A stretch of DNA of 14,737 nucleotides from an uncultured Bacilli bacterium (lineage in GTDB: Bacteria > Bacillota_I > Bacilli_A > RF39 > UBA660): the NCBI GenBank assembly GCA_948750805.1, contig CAPZYV010000012.1, positions 1 to 14,737 on the forward strand, written 5' to 3'. The translations under genes were made by a program, and so were the position numbers. The notes under the pieces are model-generated. The model made no database searches. It saw only the letters and a program-made list of their open reading frames with translations, and had not been told where the DNA came from. Below, one piece after another: positions 1 to 6,606 of the stretch (positions within the stretch are counted from its first letter, which is position 1; each line of letters starts with the position of its first letter).

Positions 1-78
1 AAAATTCTCACTTATAATAAAATTATAAATCTTGTATATGCTTTAAGTCAAGAAAAATGTGATTATTTATCCTCTTGA
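1..78 (+). CDS. 3' end of an ORF cut by the window edge, possibly an XRE-type regulator
   Basis: Frame 1 is open from the first base to a TGA at 76-78, giving 25 residues that end in CDYLSS. The last part (NKIINLVYALSQEKCDYLSS) resembles the end of an XRE helix-turn-helix domain, where a final helix is followed by a '(C/A/L)DYL' motif. The same motif closes both domains of the next gene (SLDYIF, SADYLL). The stretch is short and the region is AT-rich, so this is a tentative call; the beginning lies outside the window. Confidence 0.4.
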   Translation, partial: KILTYNKIINLVYALSQEKCDYLSS

Positions 79-125
79 TATAAAAATAATAATATTTAAT
101 GAGAAAATTATTATGGTGATTTAGT

Positions 126-563
126 ATGAATTATGGTATCAATTTAGAAAACTTAAGAGAAAGGTATGGCTTAACTCAAAAAGAACTTGGCGACATTTTA
201 GGCATTGATAAAAGTTTATATCGTAGATATGAGAAAGAGCTTCAAACAATTCCTATTAAACATCTTAATACTCTTTGTAATTATTACAATGTATCTTTAG
301 ATTATATATTTAATTTTACAAGCGAAAAAAATTATATAAATAATACCCCCGATATAAATATCATAGAGTCAGCTAAAAGATTAAAAGCTTTTCGCAAAGA
401 AAACAAATTGACTCAAGATAAGTTATCATTATTATTAAATGTTAATCGCACTACTATTACGAAATATGAAAAAGGTATAAATATAATTGCTACTCCCTTT
501 TTATACATGGTTTGTAAAAAATATAAAATTAGTGCTGATTACTTACTTGGAAAAACTTTATAA
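126..563 (+). CDS. Protein with two tandem XRE-family helix-turn-helix domains
   Basis: A 145-residue protein made almost wholly of two XRE (Cro/C1-type) DNA-binding domains. Domain 1 spans about residues 6-63 (LTQKELGDILGIDKSLYRRYEK, ending SLDYIF) and domain 2 about 84-142 (LTQDKLSLLLNVNRTTITKYEK, ending SADYLLG). A short Asn-rich linker joins them. There is no membrane segment, metal site or peptidase domain, so it probably works as a DNA-binding regulator alone; two domains in one chain could bind two half-sites as a monomer. The ATG at 126 is preceded by GGTGAT at 115-120. It is the only complete protein gene on the + strand before the far right end. A terminator follows within 25 bases. 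Its targets cannot be read from the sequence. Confidence 0.85.
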   Translation: MNYGINLENLRERYGLTQKELGDILGIDKSLYRRYEKELQTIPIKHLNTLCNYYNVSLDYIFNFTSEKNYINNTPDINIIESAKRLKAFRKENKLTQDKLSLLLNVNRTTITKYEKGINIIATPFLYMVCKKYKISADYLLGKTL

Positions 564-584
564 CCTAAATTTTCTAGTTAATAT

Positions 585-617
585 AAAACCTCATTTCTTT
601 TCCGAAACGAGGTTTTT
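585..617. terminator. Bidirectional intrinsic terminator between the double-XRE gene and gltX
   Basis: The 8-bp stem AAAACCTC (585-592) / GAGGTTTT (609-616) continues, after one A-C mismatch, with TTTC (594-597) / GAAA (604-607). T-rich sequence follows on the + side and the A-run serves the - strand. It lies between two convergent genes and can end both. Confidence 0.85.
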
Positions 618-621
618 ATTA

Positions 622-2283
622 TTAATTGTTTTTATATATTTCAAGTCTTTTTAACATTTTTTCTTTTCCTAAAATACTCATAATATCATATAAATTAGGA
701 GTCATGGCACTAGTTGTTAAAACAACTCTTATTACAGTTGTAAAATCTGCTACATTTCCTTTATAATTATCAGGATTTTCTTTATAAGCTTTCATATCAC
801 TAGCATAACCCATCTTTTCACATAATTCTTTTATTTTATTAAACCAATCATCTTGAGTATCTGCTTCATCATATATATTATTTAAATATTCTTCCATAAT
901 ACTAACAACTTCTGATTTATCACTAATTTTACCAAATTGATAGTTAAGTTCTCTATCCCATTCTTCATCATACATATACCATATTTTATTAAAAATAGAA
1001 TCATAATTTTCATAATCTTTACGAGGCTTTTTAGTCTCTCTTTCAATATTTAAGAAACGAATAGTTTCACTTTTATACTTACTAACAATTTCATAAACAT
1101 GGTTATCATATTCTTTAGTCCAAGCTAAATACTCATTATATAAATCTTCAGCTTTCATTTTAGAAATATAATTTTTAGAAATATTATCCAGTTTATCTAA
1201 ATCAAATAAAGCTCCACTTGCACTCATTTTTTTAGGATTGAATGGAAATTCAAAAAATGGTTTATCAGGATTATTGCTTCTCCACTCTTCATAGTTTGAA
1301 TTAGCAATTGTAAGAACTGCATCTATAACGGCAAGTTTTGGATATCCCTTTTCTTCATAGAAAAACATTAATGCTTCAGGGTCTTTTCTTTTAGATATTT
1401 TTCTAATTGTTCCTGTTTCTTCATCTTTTTTTAAGATTAAAGAAGTATGAATATATTTAGGCATTTTATAACCAAAAGCTCTAAATAATTCATAATGAAG
1501 TGGAACACTTGACATCCATTCTCCACCTCTTACAACATGAGTTGTATGCATTAAATGGTCATCAACTAAATGGGCAAAATGATAAGTTGGAAGTAAATCA
1601 CCACTTTTCATAATTGGCACATCTAAATCATTTTCTGGAAATTCAATCTTTCCACTACATAAATCCTCAAAAACAAATTTTTTATTATAGTCTCCCATTG
1701 ATTTAAAACGAACAACAAATTTTTCACCATTTTTGATTTTTTGAGCGGCATCTTCCGGACTTAAATCACGATATTTAGCATATTTACCATATATACCAAT
1801 TCTTTTTTTACTCTTAGTTTGATATTCTCTAATCTCATTAATTTCATCACTAGTTAAAAAGCAAGGATAGGCTCTACCAATACTAATCAAATGTTTTACA
1901 AAGGTATGATAAATGGCAATTCTTTCACTTTGAATATAAGGACCATAATTACCAACAATTTCACCATTATATTCGTATTCATCAGGAGCTATTCCATAAT
2001 AATTTAAGATATGATGAATAAAATCTACAGCTCCTTCAACAGTTCTAGCTTGGTCAGTATCTTCATTACGAATAAAAAATATACCCTTACTACTTTTTGC
2101 TAAAACATAGTTAATAACTGCACTCATCATATTACCAATATGCATAAATCCAGTTGGGCTTGGAGCAAATCTTACAACTTTAGCACCTTCGCTCAAGTTT
2201 CTTTCTGGATACATTTTTTCATAATCTTCAATTGTTTTATTTATTTCTGGAAAAATTAAATCTGCAAGTTCTTTATGTGTCAT
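622..2283 (-). CDS. gltX: Glutamyl-tRNA synthetase
   Basis: Class I aminoacyl-tRNA synthetase that charges tRNA-Glu in the cytoplasm. The HIGH signature appears as FAPSPTGFMHIGN (about residues 39-51) and the KMSKS signature as KISKR (295-299), followed by the helical anticodon-binding half. Also visible are the GluRS-type stretches RNEDTDQAR (72-80) and LPTYHFAHLVDD (231-242). At 553 residues it belongs to the longer form common in Clostridia and related Bacillota, with about 35 residues ahead of the Rossmann core. Whether it also misacylates tRNA-Gln cannot be decided here, since no gatCAB genes are in view. The ATG at 2283 has the SD GAGGG at 2291-2295 and a good promoter close upstream, so it is a single-gene unit ending at the shared terminator. 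Tryptophan in GGEWMSS is coded by TGG. Confidence 0.96.
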   Translation of the reverse strand: MTHKELADLIFPEINKTIEDYEKMYPERNLSEGAKVVRFAPSPTGFMHIGNMMSAVINYVLAKSSKGIFFIRNEDTDQARTVEGAVDFIHHILNYYGIAPDEYEYNGEIVGNYGPYIQSERIAIYHTFVKHLISIGRAYPCFLTSDEINEIREYQTKSKKRIGIYGKYAKYRDLSPEDAAQKIKNGEKFVVRFKSMGDYNKKFVFEDLCSGKIEFPENDLDVPIMKSGDLLPTYHFAHLVDDHLMHTTHVVRGGEWMSSVPLHYELFRAFGYKMPKYIHTSLILKKDEETGTIRKISKRKDPEALMFFYEEKGYPKLAVIDAVLTIANSNYEEWRSNNPDKPFFEFPFNPKKMSASGALFDLDKLDNISKNYISKMKAEDLYNEYLAWTKEYDNHVYEIVSKYKSETIRFLNIERETKKPRKDYENYDSIFNKIWYMYDEEWDRELNYQFGKISDKSEVVSIMEEYLNNIYDEADTQDDWFNKIKELCEKMGYASDMKAYKENPDNYKGNVADFTTVIRVVLTTSAMTPNLYDIMSILGKEKMLKRLEIYKNN

Positions 2284-2308
2284 TTTTATTCCCTCTTTTC
2301 TGTATCTA

Positions 2309-2337
2309 ATTTTACTTTAAAACACCAAAAAAGTAAA
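2309..2337 (-). promoter_or_regulatory. Sigma-A promoter of gltX
   Basis: On the - strand, TTTACT (2332-2337), a 17-base spacer, then TAAAAT (2309-2314). The start site would fall near 2302, giving a short leader of about 19 bases before the gltX ATG. Confidence 0.6.
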
Positions 2338-2429
2338 TATTTTCTTTACTATATTAGCTAAAATATAGATAACAGCACTTTATCTCATTAAAACTATTTC
2401 ATTTGATTTTTTATTTTATATCTTCCTAA

Positions 2430-3125
2430 TTATAATTCTTTATTATTTTTCATAAATTCTCTAAGTACTTTAGTTAAAGCTCTTTTTTCAATACGAGAAA
2501 CATAACTTCGAGATATTTTTAGTCTCTTGGCAATTTCTTTTTGAGTTTGTTCTTCTTCATTAGATAAGCCATATCTCTTAATAAGGATTTCTTTTTCTCT
2601 ATCATTTAAAACATTAAAATAATCTTTAATCAGCATTATATTATCTTTAATATGAAGTGATTCAGCAATATCCATTGAATCATCTTTTATTACTTCCATC
2701 AAACTTACTTCATTGCCATCTTTATCGTATCCTACCGAATCATTTAAACTTATCGTATTTCCATTTTTTTTATTACTACGAAAATGCATTAGAATTTCAT
2801 TCTCAATACATCTCGCCGCATAAGTAGTAATTTTAGTAGCTTTACTACTTTTATAAGAATCTATTCCTTTAATAAGGCCTATTGTACCAATGCTTATCAA
2901 ATCATCTGTATCATATGAAGTATTATCAAACTTTTTTACTATATGAGCGACTAATCTTAAATTATGTTCAATAAGTTTATTACGAGCATTCTTATCTCCT
3001 TCAAGCATTTTTTTAATAGTTTCTTCTTCATCTTCAGGACTTAATGGTTCAGGAAAAACTTGATTAGAATAACTTCCAGTAAAAAAAAGCATATCTTTAA
3101 TAATACTTAATAAATTTAAAAACAT
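2430..3125 (-). CDS. sigK: RNA polymerase sporulation sigma factor SigK (uninterrupted)
   Basis: A 231-residue sigma-70 factor that closely follows sigma-K, the late mother-cell sporulation factor. Shared stretches include KLIEHNLRLVAHIVKKFDNT (50-69), DLISIGTIGLIKGI (75-88), TTYAARCIENEILMHFRS (100-117) and, in region 4.2, QKEIAKRLKISRSYVSRIEKRAL. The N-terminus MFLNLLSIIKDMLFFTGSY followed by FPEPLS aligns with the hydrophobic pro-sequence of B. subtilis pro-sigma-K; processing by SpoIVFB would then fall near residues 18-19 (inference). The gene is continuous, with no skin-type insertion. The SD AGGAAG sits 8 bases before the ATG. The upstream neighbour has its own terminator, so sigK is probably transcribed alone. 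I found no clear sigma-E or sigma-K promoter in the 60 bases before it. Confidence 0.93.
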   Translation of the reverse strand: MFLNLLSIIKDMLFFTGSYSNQVFPEPLSPEDEEETIKKMLEGDKNARNKLIEHNLRLVAHIVKKFDNTSYDTDDLISIGTIGLIKGIDSYKSSKATKITTYAARCIENEILMHFRSNKKNGNTISLNDSVGYDKDGNEVSLMEVIKDDSMDIAESLHIKDNIMLIKDYFNVLNDREKEILIKRYGLSNEEEQTQKEIAKRLKISRSYVSRIEKRALTKVLREFMKNNKEL

Positions 3126-3181
3126 ATATTCACTTCCTATTAAAAATATATTAAAAAGGATTGTAATTATATCTAAAAATT

Positions 3182-3204
3182 AAAAAAACACCTATAATGG
3201 TGTT
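3182..3204 (-). terminator. Terminator of the gmk operon
   Basis: On the - strand AACACC (3199-3204), loop, GGTGTT (3187-3192), then a run of seven T (3182-3188, partly shared with the stem). The stem overlaps the stop codon of the 72-codon gene. Confidence 0.8.
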
Positions 3205-3421
3205 ATCTAATTAGTTTATTATCAAACACAAATTTTTCATCAGCCGCTTGCATTTGATACATAGAAAGATACGGATTACCATCTAATCCATAAAAAGGTC
3301 TATCAGTTGGAGAAAAGAAATCTTGCCCCATTTTTTCGATAAATCTTTTATTTTCTTCTACATAATCTATTATGTTATAACAGTCTTGACCACTTAAAGC
3401 AACTATAGGAAATAAAATCAT
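3203..3421 (-). CDS. Unknown 72-residue protein translationally coupled to gmk
   Basis: The ATG overlaps the gmk stop codon (ATGA, 3418-3421), the usual sign of translational coupling, and a purine-rich GGATGG lies just upstream inside gmk. The protein is acidic and aromatic-rich, with a hydrophobic start (MILFPIVALSG), a helix-prone middle (IDYVEENKRFIEKMG) and a segment rich in Phe, Tyr, Pro and Gly (FFSPTDRPFYGLDGNPYLSMY). I do not recognise the family. In many Bacillota this slot after gmk holds rpoZ, but the omega-subunit pattern is not present. It is one of the less certain genes by homology, but the ATGA overlap, intact frame and terminator at its end support it. Confidence 0.65.
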   Translation of the reverse strand: MILFPIVALSGQDCYNIIDYVEENKRFIEKMGQDFFSPTDRPFYGLDGNPYLSMYQMQAADEKFVFDNKLIR

Positions 3422-4071
3422 TTTTTACCATCCATCAAAAATTCATGAATAATTTCTTCTTCATTTTCCATATCTATTTCTTCAATGCGGTCAACACGAC
3501 ACTTCTCACTTAATAAAATAGCTTCAACCTTTTTTACCGCATCTTCTAAAACATCGTTAATAACTACATAATTATATTTATTAACTTCATTTATTTCTTG
3601 ATAAGCTCTTTTAAATCTTTTTATTATTTGTTCAGGATTTTCTGTATTGCGTTTTTTAATTCTTTCTTTTACAATTTCCATAGAAGGTGCCATTATAAAT
3701 ATCAAAATAGTCTCGGGAAATAAATTTTTAATTTGTTTAGCTCCATCAACTTCAATTTCTAAAATTACATCATATCCTTCATCTAGCTTTTCATTTATTT
3801 CTTTTTTAGGAGTACCATAATAACATCCATAATGAACTTCAGCATATTCTAAAAAGTCGTTATGAGCAATTTTATTTTCAAATTCTTCTTGAGTTACAAA
3901 AAAATAGTCGCGACCATTTACTTCATTATTCCTAATTGGTCTAGATGTATAAGAAATGGATAAATAAAGATTAGAATTTCTGGAAATTAATTCTTTAACA
4001 ATAGTTCCCTTACCAGCACAAGTTGTACCTGATATAATAATTAAACTTCCTCTTTTTTTAGTTTTAATCAT
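3418..4071 (-). CDS. gmk: Guanylate kinase
   Basis: Converts GMP (or dGMP) plus ATP to GDP plus ADP in the cytoplasm. The P-loop is SGTTCAGKGT (14-23), slightly unlike the usual SGPSGVGKGT but with the key GKGT. The GMP-binding region follows: SYTSRPIR (40-47) and NGRDYFFV (52-59), then EYAEVHYGCYYGTP and DVILEIEVDGAKQIK. The lid RIKKRNTENPEQIIKRFKRA is complete. Length of 217 residues is normal for the family. The ATG at 4071 has the SD AAAGG about 10 bases upstream, and a promoter sits between it and the terminator of the preceding XRE gene. It forms a two-gene operon with the 72-codon gene. Confidence 0.96.
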   Translation of the reverse strand: MIKTKKRGSLIIISGTTCAGKGTIVKELISRNSNLYLSISYTSRPIRNNEVNGRDYFFVTQEEFENKIAHNDFLEYAEVHYGCYYGTPKKEINEKLDEGYDVILEIEVDGAKQIKNLFPETILIFIMAPSMEIVKERIKKRNTENPEQIIKRFKRAYQEINEVNKYNYVVINDVLEDAVKKVEAILLSEKCRVDRIEEIDMENEEEIIHEFLMDGKK

Positions 4072-4097
4072 TGATATTTTTCCTTTCGCTTTTTATT

Positions 4098-4126
4098 AAT
4101 CTATCATAAAAACAAAAATTTTTCAA
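4098..4126 (-). promoter_or_regulatory. Sigma-A promoter of gmk
   Basis: On the - strand TTGAAA (4121-4126), 17 bases, TAGATT (4098-4103), with an extended -10 TGA directly before it. It starts just after the T-run of the upstream terminator. Confidence 0.6.
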
Positions 4127-4128
4127 GC

Positions 4129-4151
4129 TAAAAAAGGTATCAAAAGATACC
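4129..4151 (-). terminator. Terminator of the XRE gene pair
   Basis: On the - strand GGTATC (4146-4151), loop TTTT, GATACC (4136-4141), then TTTTTT. It lies 4 bases past the stop of the 78-residue XRE protein. Confidence 0.85.
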
Positions 4152-4154
4152 ATA

Positions 4155-4388
4155 TTATTCAAAAAACTTGTTTATACTTACCTCTAAAATAACACTTATC
4201 TTATATAAATCATATATTGATATGGTTAAATTATCTTTTAAATTTTCTAAATCATTTAAATAGTCTTCTTTAATATCAGCATAATTACTAAGTTCTGCAA
4301 GAGTTAACCCTTTTAATTCACGAAACTTTTTAATATTTCTTCTAACTGTTTTATACATTTCAATATTGAATTTATAATCCTTATCCAT
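4155..4388 (-). CDS. Small XRE-family transcriptional regulator (77 residues)
   Basis: A single XRE-type DNA-binding domain: NIKKFRELKGLTLAELSNYADIKEDYLNDLEN followed by helices ending ILEVSINKFFE. The frame is open five codons further (MWRCT...), but GGAGGTG lies inside that extension, 5 bases before the ATG at 4386-4388, so this ATG is the start. The recognition helix region (KEDYLNDLENLKDN) is less canonical than in its neighbour. It follows the 81-residue XRE gene, to which it is related in length and in the end motif (SINKFFE versus PMDKFFVE). Its promoter carries a TGTACA palindrome repeated near the start codon, so autoregulation is likely (inference). Confidence 0.85.
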   Translation of the reverse strand: MDKDYKFNIEMYKTVRRNIKKFRELKGLTLAELSNYADIKEDYLNDLENLKDNLTISIYDLYKISVILEVSINKFFE

Positions 4389-4414
4389 TGTACACCTCCA
4401 CACTATTGTACAAT
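4387..4414. promoter_or_regulatory. Candidate operator: two ATTGTACA copies around the start of the XRE gene
   Basis: ATTGTACA occurs at 4387-4394 and again at 4405-4412, 18 bases apart. The second copy extends to the 10-bp palindrome ATTGTACAAT over the -10 element; the first overlaps the start codon and SD spacer. The two copies flank the SD. The spacing is close to two helical turns, suiting cooperative binding of a dimeric XRE repressor. The binding protein is inferred only. Confidence 0.45.
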
Positions 4415-4433
4415 GTTTTTATATTTTTATAAA
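4405..4433 (-). promoter_or_regulatory. Promoter of the 77-residue XRE gene, overlapped by a palindrome
   Basis: On the - strand TTTATA (4428-4433), 17 bases, TACAAT (4405-4410). The -10 lies inside the perfect palindrome ATTGTACAAT (4405-4414), so a protein bound there would block polymerase. Confidence 0.45.
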
Positions 4434-4436
4434 GTA

Positions 4437-4682
4437 TTATTCAACAAAAAATTTATCCATAGGAACATTTAAGACAATTGAAATTTTATAAAGTGTATTA
4501 AGAGCCATGCCTTCTTTTCCTTGAGTTGTCTCAAATCTCCTTAAAAAATCATTGGAAATTCCAATATCTAAAGCCAATTGTTCTTGAGTTATCCCTGCAA
4601 TTTTTCTATATTTTCTTACATTTCTAGCTACTACTTCAATTATATTTTGGTTAAAACTAAAATCCCTTTTGAATGTTGTCAT
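4437..4682 (-). CDS. Small XRE-family transcriptional regulator (81 residues)
   Basis: A single canonical XRE domain at about residues 17-79: NVRKYRKIAGITQEQLALDIGISNDFLRRFETTQG then LNTLYKISIVLNVPMDKFFVE. The helix-turn-helix (TQEQLALDIGISNDFLRRFE) is textbook. About 16 residues precede the domain, as in its neighbour, which suggests the two are diverged duplicates. The ATG at 4682 is preceded by GGTGGAGAG (4692-4700). A strong promoter lies about 100 bases upstream, leaving a leader of nearly 90 bases that contains a possible 22-codon reading frame. Target genes are unknown. Confidence 0.88.
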   Translation of the reverse strand: MTTFKRDFSFNQNIIEVVARNVRKYRKIAGITQEQLALDIGISNDFLRRFETTQGKEGMALNTLYKISIVLNVPMDKFFVE

Positions 4683-4701
4683 TTATACTCACTCTCCACC
4701 A

Positions 4702-4770
4702 TTATTTTACTAGTTTAAGAGATTTTATTCTATGAAGTATTACTTCCTGATAAGCATTTTCTCTTTCCAT
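4702..4770 (-). CDS. Possible 22-residue leaderless peptide in the XRE leader
   Basis: An ATG lies 7 bases after the -10 of the promoter at 4778-4806, exactly where transcription should begin, and opens 22 codons (MERENAYQEVILHRIKSLK...) ending in TAA at 4702-4704. There is no room for an SD, so it would have to be translated as a leaderless message. The composition is protein-like, but a short open frame can arise by chance. Confidence 0.2.
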   Translation of the reverse strand: MERENAYQEVILHRIKSLKLVK

Positions 4771-4777
4771 TAAATAT

Positions 4778-4806
4778 ATTATATTCTTGTCTTTTTATAT
4801 ATTCAA
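4778..4806 (-). promoter_or_regulatory. Sigma-A promoter of the 81-residue XRE gene
   Basis: On the - strand TTGAAT (4801-4806), 17 bases, perfect TATAAT (4778-4783). A 13-base palindrome, TTTTGTCACAAAA, sits just upstream at 4825-4837 and could be an operator. Confidence 0.65.
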
Positions 4807-4839
4807 GGGGGTTAAATTGTCTTATTTTGTCACAAAAAA

Positions 4840-6606
4840 CTAATTCATGACTCTTTTAAACATCCTTTCTAAGTCATAAATACTAAATTTAATAATTGTT
4901 GGTCTCCCATGAGGACAATTATATGGATTATCGCATAATACTAATTCTTTTAAAAGTTCTTCTATCGCTTCATTGCTAATATGCATATTTGCTTTAATAC
5001 TCATTTTACATGCTAAAGTTATAGCAATATTTTCATTAAATTTAATTACATCAAATTTATCTTTATTTATAATTACTAAATCTATAATCTTTCTAACACT
5101 TTCTTCTTCATATCCTTCTTTAAACCAGGTAGGATGGCCTAAAACTCTAAAGGTATTAACACCAAATTCCTCTATTATAAATCCCATATTTGTTAGTATA
5201 TTTAAATTGTTTTTAATAACTAAAAAATCACTACTGGATAATTCAATATTAATCGGAATAAGTAAAGTAGTTGTAGTAGTTACTCTTTCTCTTAAAGATG
5301 TCATATAACGTTCATAATTTATACGTTCTTGAGCTGCATGTTGGTCAATTAAAAATATCCCATCTTCATTTTGTGCAATTATATAAGTACCAAGAGCTAA
5401 GCCTACAGGATATAAAACTAATGATTTCATTTCTTTATTTGTAATAACATCAGCACTTTTTACTTCATAACTTTCTTCATTTGAATCTTTTTCAATTTGG
5501 AAATCAATCTCAGTTTGAATATTTTTAGGCTCATTAACATTAGACATTTTACTTACAATATCAGCAATAACACTATCTTTAATAACATTTACACTATTGT
5601 CTTTTAGCGCATTTGGAATAAGCAAATTATTATATAAAGCATCTTTAATAGTTGTATAAATTAAATCATATAAATCATTTATTTTACTTATTTTGATATC
5701 TTGTTTTGTAGGATGAATATTAACATCAACTAAAGTAGGGTCAGTATTTATTTTTAAAACTACCACCGGATATTTACCTTCAGGCTTATATGTATAATAC
5801 GCATCATTTATGGCTCTATTAATATCCATATTTCTTATTACACGCTCATTTACAAAAGTATTTATATCATTACGATTAGATTTTAAAATTTCTGGTTTAC
5901 AAATATAACCATATATATCAAAATCATTATTACTAGCCTTAAATTCTATCATTTTATTAGAAACATTTAAACCATATATTTCATGAATTACTTTAAGTAG
6001 ATTACCACTTCCACTAGTTTTTATTAAAACTTTATCATTGTTAGCTAAAGTAAATTTTATGTTGGGATGAGCTAAAGCTAATTTTTCAATTAAATTAACA
6101 GAGTTATATAATTCCGTATTTTCTGATTTTAAATATTTTAACCTTGCTGGTGTATTATAAAATAAATTCTTAACTGTAATATTTGTGCCACATCTTAAAT
6201 CGCCACTCGTATCTTCTAGAATCTCTCCGCCTTTTAAATGGATAAAACTAGAATCACTTCCATTACTGCTTAATAATAAAACTTCTGAAACACTAGCGAT
6301 TGAAGGTAAAGCTTCACCACGAAAGCCCATAGTATTTATAAAAAACAAATCATCATCACGAATTATTTTACTAGTAGCATGTCTTCCAAAGGCTAGATGA
6401 GCGTCATTACTATCCATACCTTCCCCATCATCTATAACTTGAATTGATTCTAATCCACCCTTAATTAAATTAATTTTAATATTAGTTGCAGAGGCATCTA
6501 TACTATTTTCCACTAATTCTTTTACAATACTAGAACATTTTTCAACTACTTCACCTGCTGAAATCTTATTTGCTAGCGCTTCACTCATTACATGTATTTT
6601 ACTCAT
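4840..6606 (-). CDS. mutL: DNA mismatch repair protein MutL (endonuclease type)
   Basis: Couples mismatch recognition by MutS to strand nicking. The N-terminal GHKL ATPase is complete: VKELVENSIDA (28-38), DDGEGM (59-64), GRHATSK (74-80), GFRGEALPSI (94-103). The C-terminal domain carries the nuclease metal motif DQHAAQERINYE (421-432), plus ACKMSIKA and CPHGRPT (564-570), as expected in bacteria without Dam/MutH. At 588 residues it is of normal size. The frame stays open to two GTG codons upstream, but GGTG lies 6 bases before the ATG at 6604-6606, and MSKIHVM is the family's usual beginning. This start overlaps the yqeH stop by 8 bases (ATGAGTAA), so the two are coupled. mutS is not in the window. 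Confidence 0.96.
   Translation of the reverse strand: MSKIHVMSEALANKISAGEVVEKCSSIVKELVENSIDASATNIKINLIKGGLESIQVIDDGEGMDSNDAHLAFGRHATSKIIRDDDLFFINTMGFRGEALPSIASVSEVLLLSSNGSDSSFIHLKGGEILEDTSGDLRCGTNITVKNLFYNTPARLKYLKSENTELYNSVNLIEKLALAHPNIKFTLANNDKVLIKTSGSGNLLKVIHEIYGLNVSNKMIEFKASNNDFDIYGYICKPEILKSNRNDINTFVNERVIRNMDINRAINDAYYTYKPEGKYPVVVLKINTDPTLVDVNIHPTKQDIKISKINDLYDLIYTTIKDALYNNLLIPNALKDNSVNVIKDSVIADIVSKMSNVNEPKNIQTEIDFQIEKDSNEESYEVKSADVITNKEMKSLVLYPVGLALGTYIIAQNEDGIFLIDQHAAQERINYERYMTSLRERVTTTTTLLIPINIELSSSDFLVIKNNLNILTNMGFIIEEFGVNTFRVLGHPTWFKEGYEEESVRKIIDLVIINKDKFDVIKFNENIAITLACKMSIKANMHISNEAIEELLKELVLCDNPYNCPHGRPTIIKFSIYDLERMFKRVMN

Noticed and set aside
2349..2368. Near-palindrome CTATATTAGC...TATAG between sigK and gltX, considered as the sigK terminator
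   Set aside because: The stem is pure A-T at its ends and no T-run follows it in the sigK direction; too weak to call.
4389..4403. Upstream start (MWRCT...) for the 77-residue XRE protein
   Set aside because: The extension contains the SD GGAGGTG that serves the ATG at 4388, so it is untranslated leader.
4973..5308. 111-codon open frame on the + strand inside mutL
   Set aside because: It lies opposite the conserved C-terminal domain of MutL, has no SD and is Ile/Leu/Ser-rich as expected for an antisense shadow.
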